Program-made: the position numbers and the translations under genes
Shown: positions 8,976 through 17,615 of the stretch, piece by piece
How the letters are laid out: each line of letters opens with the position of its first letter
Position numbering within the stretch: the stretch's first letter is position 1
Notes under the pieces: model-generated
Seen by the model: only the letters and a program-made list of their open reading frames with translations
What the model was told of the DNA's origin: nothing
Database searches by the model: none
DNA from: Pseudomonadota bacterium
GTDB lineage: Bacteria; Pseudomonadota; Alphaproteobacteria; Azospirillales; Azospirillaceae
Direction: 5' to 3'
DNA: 48,876 bases
Assembly (NCBI GenBank): GCA_023423695.1
Contig: JAFAFA010000085.1
Coordinates: forward strand, 1 to 48,876

Positions 8976-9869
8976 ATGCAGCCGCCCGCCATGCCCGCTC
9001 CCCTGCCGCCCTTCGACCTCGACCTGCTGCGCACCTTCGTGACCATCGTGGACAGCGGCGGCTTCACCCGGGCGTCGGAGCGGCTGGGCCGCACCCAGTC
9101 CACCATCAGCCTGCAGATCAAGCGGCTGGAGGACGGGCTGGGCAAGCGGCTGTTCCTGCGCGAGGGCCGCGGCCTGGACCTGACCGCCGACGGCGAGGTG
9201 CTGCTGACCTACGCCCGCCGCCTGCTGGACATGGCGGGCGAGGCCTGCGCCCTGCTGATGGAGCCGGAAGTGGGCGGCGTGGTGCGCCTCGGCACGCCGG
9301 AGGATTTCGCCACCGCCCATCTCCCCGACGTGCTGTGGCGCTTCTCCCGCGCCCATCCCCAGGTGGCGCTGGAGGTGCAGTGCGACTTCACCGTCAACCT
9401 GCTCGACCGCTTTTCCCGCGGCGAATACGACCTCGTGCTGTGCAAGCGGGAGCCGCAGGGTCCGGCCGGCGGAGTGAAGGTCTGGCGCGAGCCGCTGTTC
9501 TGGGTGGCGTCCGACCGCCTGATCCTCGACGCGGGCGCCCCGGTCCCGCTGGTGCTGGCCCCGCCGCCGGACATCCACCGCAAGCGCGCCATCGATGCGC
9601 TCGACGCCCGCGGCCGTCCCTGGCGCATGGCCTACACCAGCCCCAGCCTCGCCGGCATCAAGGCGGCGGTGACGGCCGGGCTGGGCGTCACCATCCTGCC
9701 CAAGGACATGCTGGCCCCCGGCTTCCACATCGTGAACGCCGAACACGACCTGCCCGACCTGCCCGACATCGAAACCGCCCTCTACCGCCAGCCCGGCCCC
9801 CTACCCAAGGCGGTCGACCTGCTGGCCGAACACATCATCCGCTCGCTGGAGAAGACGGCGGCGGGATGA
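8976..9869 (+). CDS. LysR-family transcriptional regulator
   Basis: A 297-residue LysR-type regulator. The N-terminal winged helix-turn-helix reads LLRTFVTIVDSGGFTRASER, then QSTISLQIKRLEDGLGKRLF (residues about 14-60), followed by an effector domain to the C-terminus. It lies 23 bp after the SbtA-like gene and is co-directional, an arrangement that suggests it controls or senses the product of that permease. The frame remains open upstream through the permease gene, but only the ATG at 8976 gives the normal LysR N-terminus. Confidence 0.9.
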   Translation: MQPPAMPAPLPPFDLDLLRTFVTIVDSGGFTRASERLGRTQSTISLQIKRLEDGLGKRLFLREGRGLDLTADGEVLLTYARRLLDMAGEACALLMEPEVGGVVRLGTPEDFATAHLPDVLWRFSRAHPQVALEVQCDFTVNLLDRFSRGEYDLVLCKREPQGPAGGVKVWREPLFWVASDRLILDAGAPVPLVLAPPPDIHRKRAIDALDARGRPWRMAYTSPSLAGIKAAVTAGLGVTILPKDMLAPGFHIVNAEHDLPDLPDIETALYRQPGPLPKAVDLLAEHIIRSLEKTAAG

Positions 9870-9920
9870 GGGGCTCCCACCTCCTTCCCCAACGGCCGAT
9901 TGACCGCCACGGAATTCCAG

Positions 9921-9941
9921 GCATATACATCATGTATATGC
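9921..9941. promoter_or_regulatory. Perfect palindrome, probable VapBC operator
   Basis: A 21-bp perfect palindrome with arms GCATATACAT and ATGTATATGC around a central C lies 17 bp before the vapB start and just ahead of the ribosome binding site (CAAGGGGAGG, 9941-9950). VapBC complexes autoregulate by binding such dyads near their promoter; that it does so here is an inference. It is strikingly AT-rich against its surroundings. Confidence 0.75.
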
Positions 9942-9957
9942 AAGGGGAGGCCCGGTC

Positions 9958-10209
9958 ATGCCACAGCCAGCGACGCCACGGCGCAAGGAAGCCCGTCTCT
10001 TCCGCAACAACCGCAGCCAAGCGGTTCGCATTCCCGCCGAATTCGAGCTTCCCGGAGACTCCGTCTTCATCAGCCGCGACGGCGACCGACTGATCATCGA
10101 ACCGGTCCGGAAGAAGGGACTTCTGGCGCTGCTTGAGAGCTGGGAGCCGCTGGAGGAGGAATTTCCCGACATCGAAGATGAGCCGGTCGCGCCGAAAGAC
10201 ATTTTCTGA
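9958..10209 (+). CDS. vapB: VapB-type antitoxin (AbrB/SpoVT fold)
   Basis: An 83-residue antitoxin that should bind the palindromic operator upstream and neutralise the adjacent PIN toxin. The N-terminal half has the swapped-hairpin AbrB pattern (ARLFRNNRSQAVRIPAEFEL, then VFISRDGDRLIIEPV). The C-terminal tail is acidic (LEEEFPDIEDEP), as expected for the toxin-binding segment. The stop TGA overlaps the toxin ATG by one base, which fits translational coupling. A strong ribosome binding site (GGGGAGG) precedes it. Confidence 0.9.
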   Translation: MPQPATPRRKEARLFRNNRSQAVRIPAEFELPGDSVFISRDGDRLIIEPVRKKGLLALLESWEPLEEEFPDIEDEPVAPKDIF

Positions 10210-10607
10210 TGCGCTACATGCTCGACACCAACGCCATGAGTGACCTGATCCGCAATCCGGCCGGCAAGGTGGCCGGACATGTGCGGCGCGTCGGCGAGGA
10301 TGCGATCTGCACCAGCATCGTCGTCGCTGCGGAATTGCGATACGGCGCCGCGAAGAAGGCGTCGGCCAAGCTGTCGCAGAGGGTTGAGGCGTTGCTGGCC
10401 GACGTCGCCGTGCTTCCGCTCGAACTGCCGGCCGATACCGAATACGGCGACATCCGGGCGGAATTGGAGATGGCTGGCCATCCCATCGGTGGCAACGACC
10501 TGCTGATCGCCGCCCATGCCCGGACGCTCGGCCTCACTCTGGTGACGGCGAATGTGCGGGAGTTTCAGCGCGTTCCGGATCTGGTCGTGGAAAACTGGTT
10601 GGACTGA
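10209..10607 (+). CDS. vapC: VapC-type PIN-domain ribonuclease toxin
   Basis: A 132-residue PIN-domain toxin, an Mg2+-dependent RNase that typically cuts tRNA or rRNA. The acidic metal-binding residues are all present: Asp6 in MLDTNAMSDLI, Glu42 in VVAAELRYG, Asp97 in GGNDLLIAAHA, and the TANVREF segment where the fourth site lies. Length and order match VapC. It is translationally coupled to vapB. There is no sign of inactivation. Confidence 0.93.
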   Translation: MRYMLDTNAMSDLIRNPAGKVAGHVRRVGEDAICTSIVVAAELRYGAAKKASAKLSQRVEALLADVAVLPLELPADTEYGDIRAELEMAGHPIGGNDLLIAAHARTLGLTLVTANVREFQRVPDLVVENWLD

Positions 10608-10667
10608 CGGCGAGCGGGGGGCGGGACAGCCGCGACAAACGAACCCTTCAGGACAGAGGGCACGCGC

Positions 10668-11162
10668 ATGACAGTGGTGAGACGGCTGTTGCCCGACGAT
10701 GCGGAGGAGTACCGCTCGCTCCGCCTCGAAGCCCTGCACCGGCATCCGGAGGCGTTCGGATCGAGCCATGGGGAGGAAAGCACCCGTCCCCTCTCCAGCT
10801 TCGCGGACAGGATCGAGGGCGGTTACATCGTTGGCGGCTTCGTCGACGGGATACTTGACGCCACGGCCGGGCTGCTGATTCCCACCCAGGCCAAGTCGCG
10901 GCACAAGGGCATGCTTTGGGGTGTCTATGTTCGTGATGCCAGGCGAGGCAGCGGGCTGGCCGATGCGGTCATGACCGCCCTGCTCGCCCATGCCGCGGAG
11001 CATGTCGAGCAAATCCATCTCTCCGTCGCCGCGACCAACCGGCGGGCCATCGGCCTGTACGAACGGCTGGGCTTCGAGGCGTACGGCACGGAACCGCGGG
11101 CGCTGAAGGTGGAGGGGAGATACATCGACGAGCTTCTGATGGTGAAATTCATGGGCCGATAA
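10668..11162 (+). CDS. GNAT-family N-acetyltransferase
   Basis: A 164-residue GNAT protein. The acetyl-CoA-binding region is at VYVRDARRGSGLADAVMTAL (about 84-103) and the C-terminal motif B is NRRAIGLYERLGFEAYG. A typical N-terminal strand-helix (RRLLPDDAEEYRSLRLEAL) is present. It is preceded by a 60-bp gap after vapC and converges with another GNAT gene 21 bp beyond its stop. The acetyl acceptor is unknown; some close families acetylate small amines or antibiotics. Confidence 0.87.
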   Translation: MTVVRRLLPDDAEEYRSLRLEALHRHPEAFGSSHGEESTRPLSSFADRIEGGYIVGGFVDGILDATAGLLIPTQAKSRHKGMLWGVYVRDARRGSGLADAVMTALLAHAAEHVEQIHLSVAATNRRAIGLYERLGFEAYGTEPRALKVEGRYIDELLMVKFMGR

Positions 11163-11183
11163 CTGCCCTGTAACGCCGCCGCC

Positions 11184-12050
11184 TCACCCCAGTTCGAAGC
11201 TCGTGATCCCGAACACCCGCGCCAGATCGCTCGCCGGCGCCGGGCCCAGATACATCCGCGCGGTCTCGAACTGCGGCGACAGCCCCAAGGCCTCCGCCAT
11301 CCGCACGCCCGCTCCGTTCGGTTCCGGCACGTCGAGGAACACCGGTCCGGCGCCGGCCGTCCGCCCCAGCGCCAGCACCAGATCCCGCGCCACCCCGGCA
11401 TCGGCGGCGTAGAGCGGACCGATCTTGAAACCGCTGTGGCAGGGGCGGATCACCCCGAAGCCGGTCAGGTCGCCACCGCTCACCGCCGCCAGCGCCGTGG
11501 CGCCGGGCAGGGCGATCCAGTTGGCAAGGAAGCCGGGGCGCGGCGCCGGGAACAGTTCCGCATCCAGCGCCGTCAGCCGGTCGAAGGGCACCGTCCGCGC
11601 GTCCACCAGCGTGGTCTGCGCCTGTCCACCGTCCGGCACCGTGCCGCCGAAGCGGATGTTGCGGTGGGACAGGGCGAAGCCGGATTTGCGGTAATTCTCC
11701 TGCTGAGCGACCACACCGTCCAGGCCGACGGTGCAGCCCTCCAGATGGCGCAGACCCGCCTGCCACAGCCGCCAGCCATAGCCCCGGCCGCGCGCCTCCG
11801 GCTGCACGATGTAGAAGCCGAGGAAGCCGAAGCTACCGGGATACCGCACGACCGAAAGCGAGGCCACCGGCCGGCCGTCGAGCAGCCCGACCAGGAAACC
11901 CGCCGGATCGACGGCATGGAAGGCGCCCGCATCATCCAGGCCGGGGTTCCAGCCCTCCGCCCGCGCCCAGTCCACCGCCAGATCGAGTTCGGCCCGACTC
12001 ATCACGCGGACCCGGTAGCCGTCGGTCTCCTGCTCTTCGGTTCCCAGCAT
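11184..12050 (-). CDS. GNAT-family N-acetyltransferase, two-domain (YitH-like)
   Basis: A 288-residue protein with an N-terminal GNAT domain and a C-terminal half resembling the Acetyltransf_18 domain. The GNAT domain has FYIVQPEARGRGYGWRLWQA (about 86-105) as CoA loop and ENYRKSGFALSHRNIRFGG as the following helix-strand. The C-terminal half shows DLTGFGVIRPCHSGFKIGPL and ends TSFELG. ATG 12050 is supported by GAAGAGGG six bases upstream; an alternative ATG at 12077 adds nine residues. The substrate is unknown. It is convergent with the preceding GNAT gene. Confidence 0.82.
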   Translation of the reverse strand: MLGTEEQETDGYRVRVMSRAELDLAVDWARAEGWNPGLDDAGAFHAVDPAGFLVGLLDGRPVASLSVVRYPGSFGFLGFYIVQPEARGRGYGWRLWQAGLRHLEGCTVGLDGVVAQQENYRKSGFALSHRNIRFGGTVPDGGQAQTTLVDARTVPFDRLTALDAELFPAPRPGFLANWIALPGATALAAVSGGDLTGFGVIRPCHSGFKIGPLYAADAGVARDLVLALGRTAGAGPVFLDVPEPNGAGVRMAEALGLSPQFETARMYLGPAPASDLARVFGITSFELG

Positions 12051-12119
12051 CTCGGCCCTCTTCGAACGCGTCCCCATAAGCCACAGCGTAACCATCAACC
12101 CGCAGCACGAAAAGGGTCC

Positions 12120-12142
12120 CCCTCTCCCCAAGGGGAGAGAGT
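12120..12142. repeat. Short GC-rich hairpin repeat
   Basis: CCCTCTCCCC-AA-GGGGAGAGAG forms a near-perfect hairpin in the leader region of the GNAT gene. It matches the core of the GC-rich intergenic elements at 47425-47460 and 48266-48289. It is a dispersed non-coding repeat; the function is unknown. Confidence 0.5.
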
Positions 12143-12260
12143 GTGTGAGGCGCATTTTCACCCACCCTTTTCCCAACACTCCGAGTTCATGATAGGAACA
12201 TCATCCTGCCATCTGCCGGGAAGGGACCGCCATGCACCACCCTCGCGCCGCTTCGCCACC

Positions 12261-12400
12261 GGATGGAACAGTGGAACACCCCCCGGGAACCTGTTCCACG
12301 GCGTTTCAAACGTTCAGTCCGGCACCGCCTTGGCGCCGCTCCGCCGTCGGATGAAACAGTGGAACACCAGCCGCACCCCTGTTCCATACCGTTTCAAACG
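12261..12400. repeat. Two tandem 52-bp copies of a dispersed inverted repeat
   Basis: Two 52-bp copies, 12261-12312 and 12349-12400, share GGATGRAACAGTGGAACACC at the left, CTGTTCCA in the centre and GTTTCAAACG at the right. Each folds with TGGAAC pairing to GTTCCA across a 15-bp loop. Related single copies lie at 38642-38684 and 46684-46728. The stretch 12051-12499 holds these repeats, the small hairpin at 12120 and the upstream region of the next gene, and no other gene. Confidence 0.65.
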
Positions 12401-12499
12401 TCCCACCCCGCGCCTCTCCGCCGCGGACCGCGCGCCGTTGCTTTCGTGGCGGGAGTGCGGTTAAGTCGCCGCCGGTTTCCGCTGACACGCGTCGAGTTC

Positions 12500-13768
12500 A
12501 TGCCCGCCAACTCCCCGGACCTCGCCACGTCCCGTCCCGCCCCGACCTCGGCGCCCGCCACCGGTGGGGTCGACGCCGTGTTGCGGGTGCTGGCCGGGGC
12601 CGCCGCCCTGGTGCTGGGGCCGGTCGCCGCGGTCGCGCCGCGCGGGCTGCCGGTGTGGGCGATCCTGGTGCTGGTGCTGTCGCTGGCCGGTCTGGCGCGG
12701 CAGGGCGCCTTCGGGCGCATCCTGCGGCTGACGCCTGTGGTCGCCGCGGTCGCCGCCTTCCTGGCACTGGCGCTGGCCTCCTCCCTGTGGAGTCCGTCCG
12801 ACCGCGCGGCGGCGACGGTGGGAGAGATCGGCTACATCGCGCTCGGCGCGCTGGCCGGCGGCGCCTGGATCGCCGGGTTGCCAGCGGCGGAGGTGCGGCG
12901 GCTGTCCGGGCTGTTCCTGGCCGGCGGACTGGCCGGCGGGCTGCTGTTCGCGGCGGAGGCGGCGCTGGACTTCCCGCTGAACCGCTGGTGGAACGGCGTC
13001 CCCGACGACCAGTTGCCCAACCTGCTGAACGGCAATGTGCCGAAGCGGACGGCGGCGCTGCTCTGCCTGCTGGTCTGGCCGGCCGCCCTGGCGATGGACC
13101 GCTTCGGGCGCCGGGCGCTGGCCCTGCTGGTGCCAGTCGGCTACGCACTTGCCTGCCTGCCGCTGACCAGCCGGTCGGCCATGCTGGGCATCGCCGCCGG
13201 GCTGGCGACGCTGGCTGCTGCCCGCACGTCCGCCCGCTGGACCCGCCGGCTGTTCGCCGCCGCGGTAAGCGCCGCCTTCCTGCTTGTGCTGCCGGCCGCC
13301 CTGCTGTTCTCCGGCCCGCTCGACCTCGACCATTCCGGCCTGCTGTTCCGCTCCGCCCAGCACCGGGTTGAGATCTGGGGCCATGCGGCGGAGCGCACGC
13401 TGCGCACGCCGGTCTTCGGCCAGGGCATCGACGCCTCGCGCTCCCTGCCGCCGGAAGGGGCGGTGTCGGAGTTCTCGCCGATCGGCGACAGCCTGCTGCC
13501 GCTGCACCCCCACAACGCCTTCCTTCAGGTCTGGCTGGAGACCGGGGCGGCGGGCGCGGCGCTGGCGCTGGCCGTGCTGCTGATGCTGCTGGCCGCCACC
13601 GCACGGCTCGACCGCCGCGCCCAACCCTTCGCATTGGCGCTGTTCGCCGCGGCGCTGGCGATGGGCAGCACCGCCTACGGCATCTGGCAGCCCTGGTGGA
13701 TGTCGGGATTCCTGGCCGCCGCGCTGATGCTGCGGCTGGCGGCCCGTATCGGGGAACAGACACGATGA
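12500..13768 (+). CDS. O-antigen ligase/Wzy-like membrane protein
   Basis: A 422-residue polytopic membrane protein with roughly ten hydrophobic segments and the Wzy_C-type periplasmic loop. The segment TLRTPVFGQGIDASRS, followed by PLHPHNAFLQVWLETGAAG (about 335-352), matches the conserved His-rich motif of O-antigen ligases (WaaL) and polymerases. It should transfer or polymerise glycans at the periplasmic face of the inner membrane. The stop overlaps the start of a GT9 glycosyltransferase by 4 bp (ATGA). ATG 12500 was chosen because the open frame upstream is just the repeat region; the ribosome binding site is weak. Confidence 0.8.
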   Translation: MPANSPDLATSRPAPTSAPATGGVDAVLRVLAGAAALVLGPVAAVAPRGLPVWAILVLVLSLAGLARQGAFGRILRLTPVVAAVAAFLALALASSLWSPSDRAAATVGEIGYIALGALAGGAWIAGLPAAEVRRLSGLFLAGGLAGGLLFAAEAALDFPLNRWWNGVPDDQLPNLLNGNVPKRTAALLCLLVWPAALAMDRFGRRALALLVPVGYALACLPLTSRSAMLGIAAGLATLAAARTSARWTRRLFAAAVSAAFLLVLPAALLFSGPLDLDHSGLLFRSAQHRVEIWGHAAERTLRTPVFGQGIDASRSLPPEGAVSEFSPIGDSLLPLHPHNAFLQVWLETGAAGAALALAVLLMLLAATARLDRRAQPFALALFAAALAMGSTAYGIWQPWWMSGFLAAALMLRLAARIGEQTR

Positions 13769-14703
13769 GCAAGCGCCCGCTCCGCATCCTGGTCATCAAG
13801 CTGGGCGCCTTCGGCGATTTCTTCCTGGCCCAGACCGCCTTCGCCGCCATCCGCCGCCACCATGCCGGCGACCGGGTGACGCTGCTGACCCTGCCCTCGC
13901 TCGCCCCGCTCGCCCGCATGAGCGGCCTGTTCGACGAGGTGCTGGAGGATCCGCGCGACCGCTCGCTGTCGGCCTATCTGGCGATCCGCAAGACGCTGCG
14001 CGCCCACCGCTTCGACCGGGTCTACGACCTCCAGGCGCAGACGCGCACCGATCTGTACCACCGGCTGCTGTTTCCCGGCCCCTGGCCGGAATGGTCGGGC
14101 ACCGCCCGCGGCGCCTCCCATCCCGACCGCTACGAGGGGCGGCGCAAGGTGCCGGTGCGCGAGCGCTACGTCCGCCAGTTCGCCCCCTTCGGCATCGTGC
14201 CGGACGAGACGCCCGACCTGTCCTGGCTCGACGCCGACATTTCCAAATTCGGCCTGCCGGAGCGCTTCGCCTTGCTGGTCCCCGGCTCCTCCCCCGGACG
14301 GCCGGACAAGCGCTGGCCGGTCCGCCGCTATGCCGAGGTGGCGGCGGCGCTGGCGGAGCGCGGCATCGTGCCGGCGGTGATCGGCACCGGAATCGAACGC
14401 GACCTCGCCCGCTCCATCGCGGAGTATTGCCCGCAGGCGGTCGATCTGACAGACCGCACCGGCGTTCCGGAACTGGGCGGGCTAGCCCGCCGGGCCTGGG
14501 GAGCGGTCGGCAACGACACCGGTCCGACCCATCTGATCGCCGCGGTCGGCTGCCCCACCGTGGTCGTCTTCTCCGACGCCTCCAACCCGATCCACAGCAC
14601 CGGCCCGCGCGTGCTGATCCACCACCGCCCCGACTTTGCGGACATCGACAGCGCCGGCGTGGTCGAGGCGCTGGACCGCGCCCGCGGAGAGGCGGGGGCC
14701 TAA
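13765..14703 (+). CDS. Glycosyltransferase family 9 (heptosyltransferase-like)
   Basis: A 312-residue protein of the GT9 family (WaaC/WaaF-like), which transfers heptose or similar sugars to lipid A-core at the inner membrane. The N-terminus ILVIKLGAFGDFFLAQTAFA holds the acceptor-side loop with the base Asp (GAFGD). The C-terminal half has FALLVPGSSPGRPDKRWP and the donor-binding WGAVGNDTGPTHLIAAVG. It is translationally coupled to the O-antigen-ligase-like gene, so both probably act in LPS assembly. It converges with the next gene, overlapping it by 4 bp at the 3' ends. Confidence 0.9.
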   Translation: MSKRPLRILVIKLGAFGDFFLAQTAFAAIRRHHAGDRVTLLTLPSLAPLARMSGLFDEVLEDPRDRSLSAYLAIRKTLRAHRFDRVYDLQAQTRTDLYHRLLFPGPWPEWSGTARGASHPDRYEGRRKVPVRERYVRQFAPFGIVPDETPDLSWLDADISKFGLPERFALLVPGSSPGRPDKRWPVRRYAEVAAALAERGIVPAVIGTGIERDLARSIAEYCPQAVDLTDRTGVPELGGLARRAWGAVGNDTGPTHLIAAVGCPTVVVFSDASNPIHSTGPRVLIHHRPDFADIDSAGVVEALDRARGEAGA

Positions 14704-16325
14704 CGGCAGAAGGGGAAGGCTGCCACCTTGGGCATGTAGATCGGGATCCACTCGCAATGGGTCGCCGGATTGGGCAGGCGGCGGGTCTCGATGATCGGCC
14801 AGGCATGGGCCGCCACCACGACCAGCACCACACCCCCCAGGATCCAGCGCCGCGATTTCGCCCGCTCCAGCAGCCCCGGCATCCGCGCCAGCACCCAGGC
14901 GGCCGACAGGATTGCCAGCGGGTCTGTGTAGGCGGCATAGGCGCGCTGGAATCCGCGCAACGAGAACAGCGCCTCCAGCCCCCAAGCCACCAGCAGCAGG
15001 AACAGCGCCTGCACGGCGGCCAGCCTCTGTCCGCGCCGCCACAGCACCACCGCCCCGGCGATGGCGAACCACTCCACGATGATGGTCTGCGGGATGTTGT
15101 CGGGGTGGAGGACGATGGTGCGGATCGCCAGCGTGCGGCCGATGCCGGCCAGCAGCAGCGCCAGCGTCCCCTCCCCCACCACGCTCCCTTGGCCGCTGAG
15201 CGCAACGCCATGCCGCCAGGAGGAGAAGACGAACATATGCTCGACGAAGTTCGCCACGGCGATGGCGTTCTGTTCGTTCCAGCGGATGTCGAGCGCCAGC
15301 AGCCCGACCGCCAGCCCCAGCAGCACCGCCGCCGCCCCGGCAACCGCGCGGGCTACCGGCACCCGGTGCACCACCGCGTGGACCAGCATGCCGACCAGCA
15401 CCCAGCCGGCGACGATGCTCTGATAGCCGCCGCCCGACAACCCGCCACCGACGGGGGTGTAGGGATAGACCGCCCGCCCCCAGCCGGCCAGTCCCGCCTG
15501 GATCAGCCCGAAGGCCGGCACCGCCGCCGCAGCGGCCGCCAGCCCGACCAACGCGGCAACGCCCCAGGAAGAGCCGGGAGCGGTTTCCCGCTCCGCCCGC
15601 CGCCCGAACAGGATTGCCGCCACCGGCAGTCCCATCGCCAGGAACACCGCCTGCACCTTGGTCACCATGGCCAGCCCGACCAGCAACCCGCCGAGCGCCA
15701 GTTGCAGCAGCGACGCGCCGCCGCACGGCCTGCCCTCCGCCGGCCGCACCGCCCGCAGGACCAGCAGCAGGCCCAGCACGACGAAGCCGGCCGACAGAAG
15801 GTCGGTGCGCATCTGCCGCCCCTGCGCCGTCAGCCCGACGCCGAAGGCCAGCAGGATGCCGGCCAGCAGCGCCACCCGCCGATCCCCCACCAGCCCACGC
15901 AGCAGAGTGGTGTAGCTGACGGCAAAGGCGGCGGTCAGCAGGATCGACAGCGCCCGCCCGGCTTGGACCAGCGACTGCCAAACGGCTTGCGTCGCCGCAG
16001 CGTCGCTGCCCGGCGGCAGGGCCGACAGGGAGGCGACCGGCAGGAAGCCAAGCGCGTGCAGCAGCCGGTACCAGACGTCGATCACCAGGAAATAGCCGTA
16101 ACCGGGATGGTCGAAATATTCCTGCGGCAGGCGGTCGCCGAACAGCAGCCCATGATAGGCCAGCACCAGATCCTGGTCCGAATGCACCCAGTAGGGCAGC
16201 CGGAAGCCCACCAGCAGGATCGACAGCGCCATCGCCGCGGCCAGCCCGGCGCACAGCAGCCACCAGGGCGCCGCCGCGACGCGGTCGAGAAGAGACGGAG
16301 GGGCGGTGGAGGGAATGGACGTCAT
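14700..16325 (-). CDS. Polytopic glycosyltransferase, GT39/ArnT-like
   Basis: A 541-residue integral membrane protein with about a dozen hydrophobic helices. After the first helix comes an acidic periplasmic loop (WVHSDQDLVLAYHGLLFG), the position where GT-C lipid-dependent glycosyltransferases (PMT/ArnT) carry their catalytic aspartate. It probably moves a sugar from a polyprenyl carrier to a glycan or lipid at the periplasmic side. ATG 16325 gives MTSIPSTAPPSLLDRV followed by a membrane helix. The frame extends upstream, but that extension has no protein-like features. Its specific substrate is not predictable. Confidence 0.72.
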   Translation of the reverse strand: MTSIPSTAPPSLLDRVAAAPWWLLCAGLAAAMALSILLVGFRLPYWVHSDQDLVLAYHGLLFGDRLPQEYFDHPGYGYFLVIDVWYRLLHALGFLPVASLSALPPGSDAAATQAVWQSLVQAGRALSILLTAAFAVSYTTLLRGLVGDRRVALLAGILLAFGVGLTAQGRQMRTDLLSAGFVVLGLLLVLRAVRPAEGRPCGGASLLQLALGGLLVGLAMVTKVQAVFLAMGLPVAAILFGRRAERETAPGSSWGVAALVGLAAAAAAVPAFGLIQAGLAGWGRAVYPYTPVGGGLSGGGYQSIVAGWVLVGMLVHAVVHRVPVARAVAGAAAVLLGLAVGLLALDIRWNEQNAIAVANFVEHMFVFSSWRHGVALSGQGSVVGEGTLALLLAGIGRTLAIRTIVLHPDNIPQTIIVEWFAIAGAVVLWRRGQRLAAVQALFLLLVAWGLEALFSLRGFQRAYAAYTDPLAILSAAWVLARMPGLLERAKSRRWILGGVVLVVVAAHAWPIIETRRLPNPATHCEWIPIYMPKVAAFPFCR

Positions 16326-16568
16326 CGGCTTCCCGCGCTCACGGTTCAGGTCGGCGGGCGCCTTGTGGCATGGAATGGATCGGTTGGGAACCGTCTGCCG
16401 ACTTGCTGGGAACCACTCCGATTCCACGGTGTTGCCCTCATGGAACGGCGGAGTCGGGAGTCTCCGCCTCTTTCGTGGTGCCTCGCACGAGTGGCTTTGC
16501 AACGTTGGCGGGTCGCTGCCACAGAATACGGTATGGCAGACCCGCCAGGCAGACAAATGGGGGACTCG

Positions 16569-17069
16569 ATGGCCGATACCGACGATATTCTGGAGCGTAT
16601 CCGACGCCGTGCCCATGAGCTGTGGGAAAGCGAAGGCCACCCGCACGGCCGCGATGCCGACCATTGGGCGCAGGCGGAAGCGGAAATCCGCGGTGCCGGC
16701 GCGCTGGAGCCGACCGAAAAGGTTGCCGGGTCGCGCAAGAAGACCGGCACCTCCAAGGCCACGGGCAAGAGCACCCGCGCCGCCGCCGAATCCCTGTCGG
16801 AGGTCGCGAACGCCCCTGCGGAAGCCCAGCCCGAAACGGCCGCGCCGCCCAGGGCGAAGGCATCCGCCAAGCCGCCCGGCAAGTCGAAAGCCGCAGCAAG
16901 CCCGCGGGAGGAGGCAGCCGCCCCCGAACCTGCCCCCCAAGCCTCCCAGGCTCCTGTAGCGAAGTCCTCGGCGAAATCCGCCGCCAAGGTTTCGGTTGCC
17001 AAGACTCCTCCCGCCAAGCCGCCGCGCACCGCGAAGAAGGACAACGGCAAGACCGCTTCGGCCGGCTGA
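16569..17069 (+). CDS. DUF2934 protein with Ala/Lys/Pro-rich tail
   Basis: A 166-residue protein with an N-terminal DUF2934 motif (IRRRAHELWESEGHPHGRD, then ADHWAQAEAEI, residues about 9-38). A low-complexity tail rich in Ala, Lys, Pro and Ser follows, with repeated AKSSAKSAAKVSVAKTPPAK-type blocks resembling histone H1-like tails. Small DUF2934 proteins are common in Rhizobiales and Rhodospirillales and have no agreed function; the basic tail suggests nucleic-acid binding (inference). ATG 16569 follows GGGGGA at a good distance. Confidence 0.78.
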   Translation: MADTDDILERIRRRAHELWESEGHPHGRDADHWAQAEAEIRGAGALEPTEKVAGSRKKTGTSKATGKSTRAAAESLSEVANAPAEAQPETAAPPRAKASAKPPGKSKAAASPREEAAAPEPAPQASQAPVAKSSAKSAAKVSVAKTPPAKPPRTAKKDNGKTASAG

Positions 17070-17156
17070 GCCCAAAACCCCCACTCTATCTCGGAACCCT
17101 GCGGCGCCGGGGCCGGTTGTCAGGTCTATCCTGCGACCTTCCCCGGAGGACCGATC

Positions 17157-17516
17157 ATGTCCACCCCAACCATGTCGGCGATGCCGTCGATGGACGACTG
17201 CATCCGCAACTGCACCGACTGCCACACGGTCTGCCTGGAAACCGTCGCGCATTGCCTGGGCAAGGGCGGTGAGCATGCGGAGGCTGGACATATCCGCCTG
17301 ATGCTGGACTGCGTCGATATCTGCCGCACCAGCGCCGACTTCATGATCCGCGGCTCCCGCTTCCATCATCTCACCTGCGGCGCCTGTGCCGAGATCTGCG
17401 CGGCCTGCGCCGATGACTGCGACCGCATGTCCGGCGACCCGATGATGAAGCGGTGCGCCGACATGTGCCGCCGCTGCGCCGAAACCTGCCGGGCGATGTC
17501 GCGGATGGCCGCGTAA
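17157..17516 (+). CDS. Cys-rich four-helix-bundle copper-binding protein (Csp-like, DUF326)
   Basis: A 119-residue protein with 16 cysteines, mostly spaced CxxxC or CxxC along predicted helices (DDCIRNCTDCHTVC, GACAEICAACADDC, CADMCRRCAETC). This is the pattern of the DUF326/copper-storage protein family, which packs Cu(I) inside a four-helix bundle. There is no signal peptide, so it is closer to cytosolic Csp3 than to exported Csp1. It stands alone between a DUF2934 gene and ilvD. A second copper gene, copZ, lies 14 kb away. Confidence 0.88.
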   Translation: MSTPTMSAMPSMDDCIRNCTDCHTVCLETVAHCLGKGGEHAEAGHIRLMLDCVDICRTSADFMIRGSRFHHLTCGACAEICAACADDCDRMSGDPMMKRCADMCRRCAETCRAMSRMAA

Positions 17517-17615
17517 CGGACGCCGGCCACCCGGGTTCCCCAAACACAAAGGACCTCTCCGCACCCTCCGCCGCCGCAGTCCTCACGGTGTGCATGGCAG
17601 GGCAACGCCGCTGTC

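Noticed and set aside
14091..16568. Plus-strand frame running open through the GT39-like gene into the DUF2934 gene
   Set aside because: Only the part after ATG 16569 has protein-like features. The upstream portion is antisense to the glycosyltransferase and out of frame with the GT9 gene.
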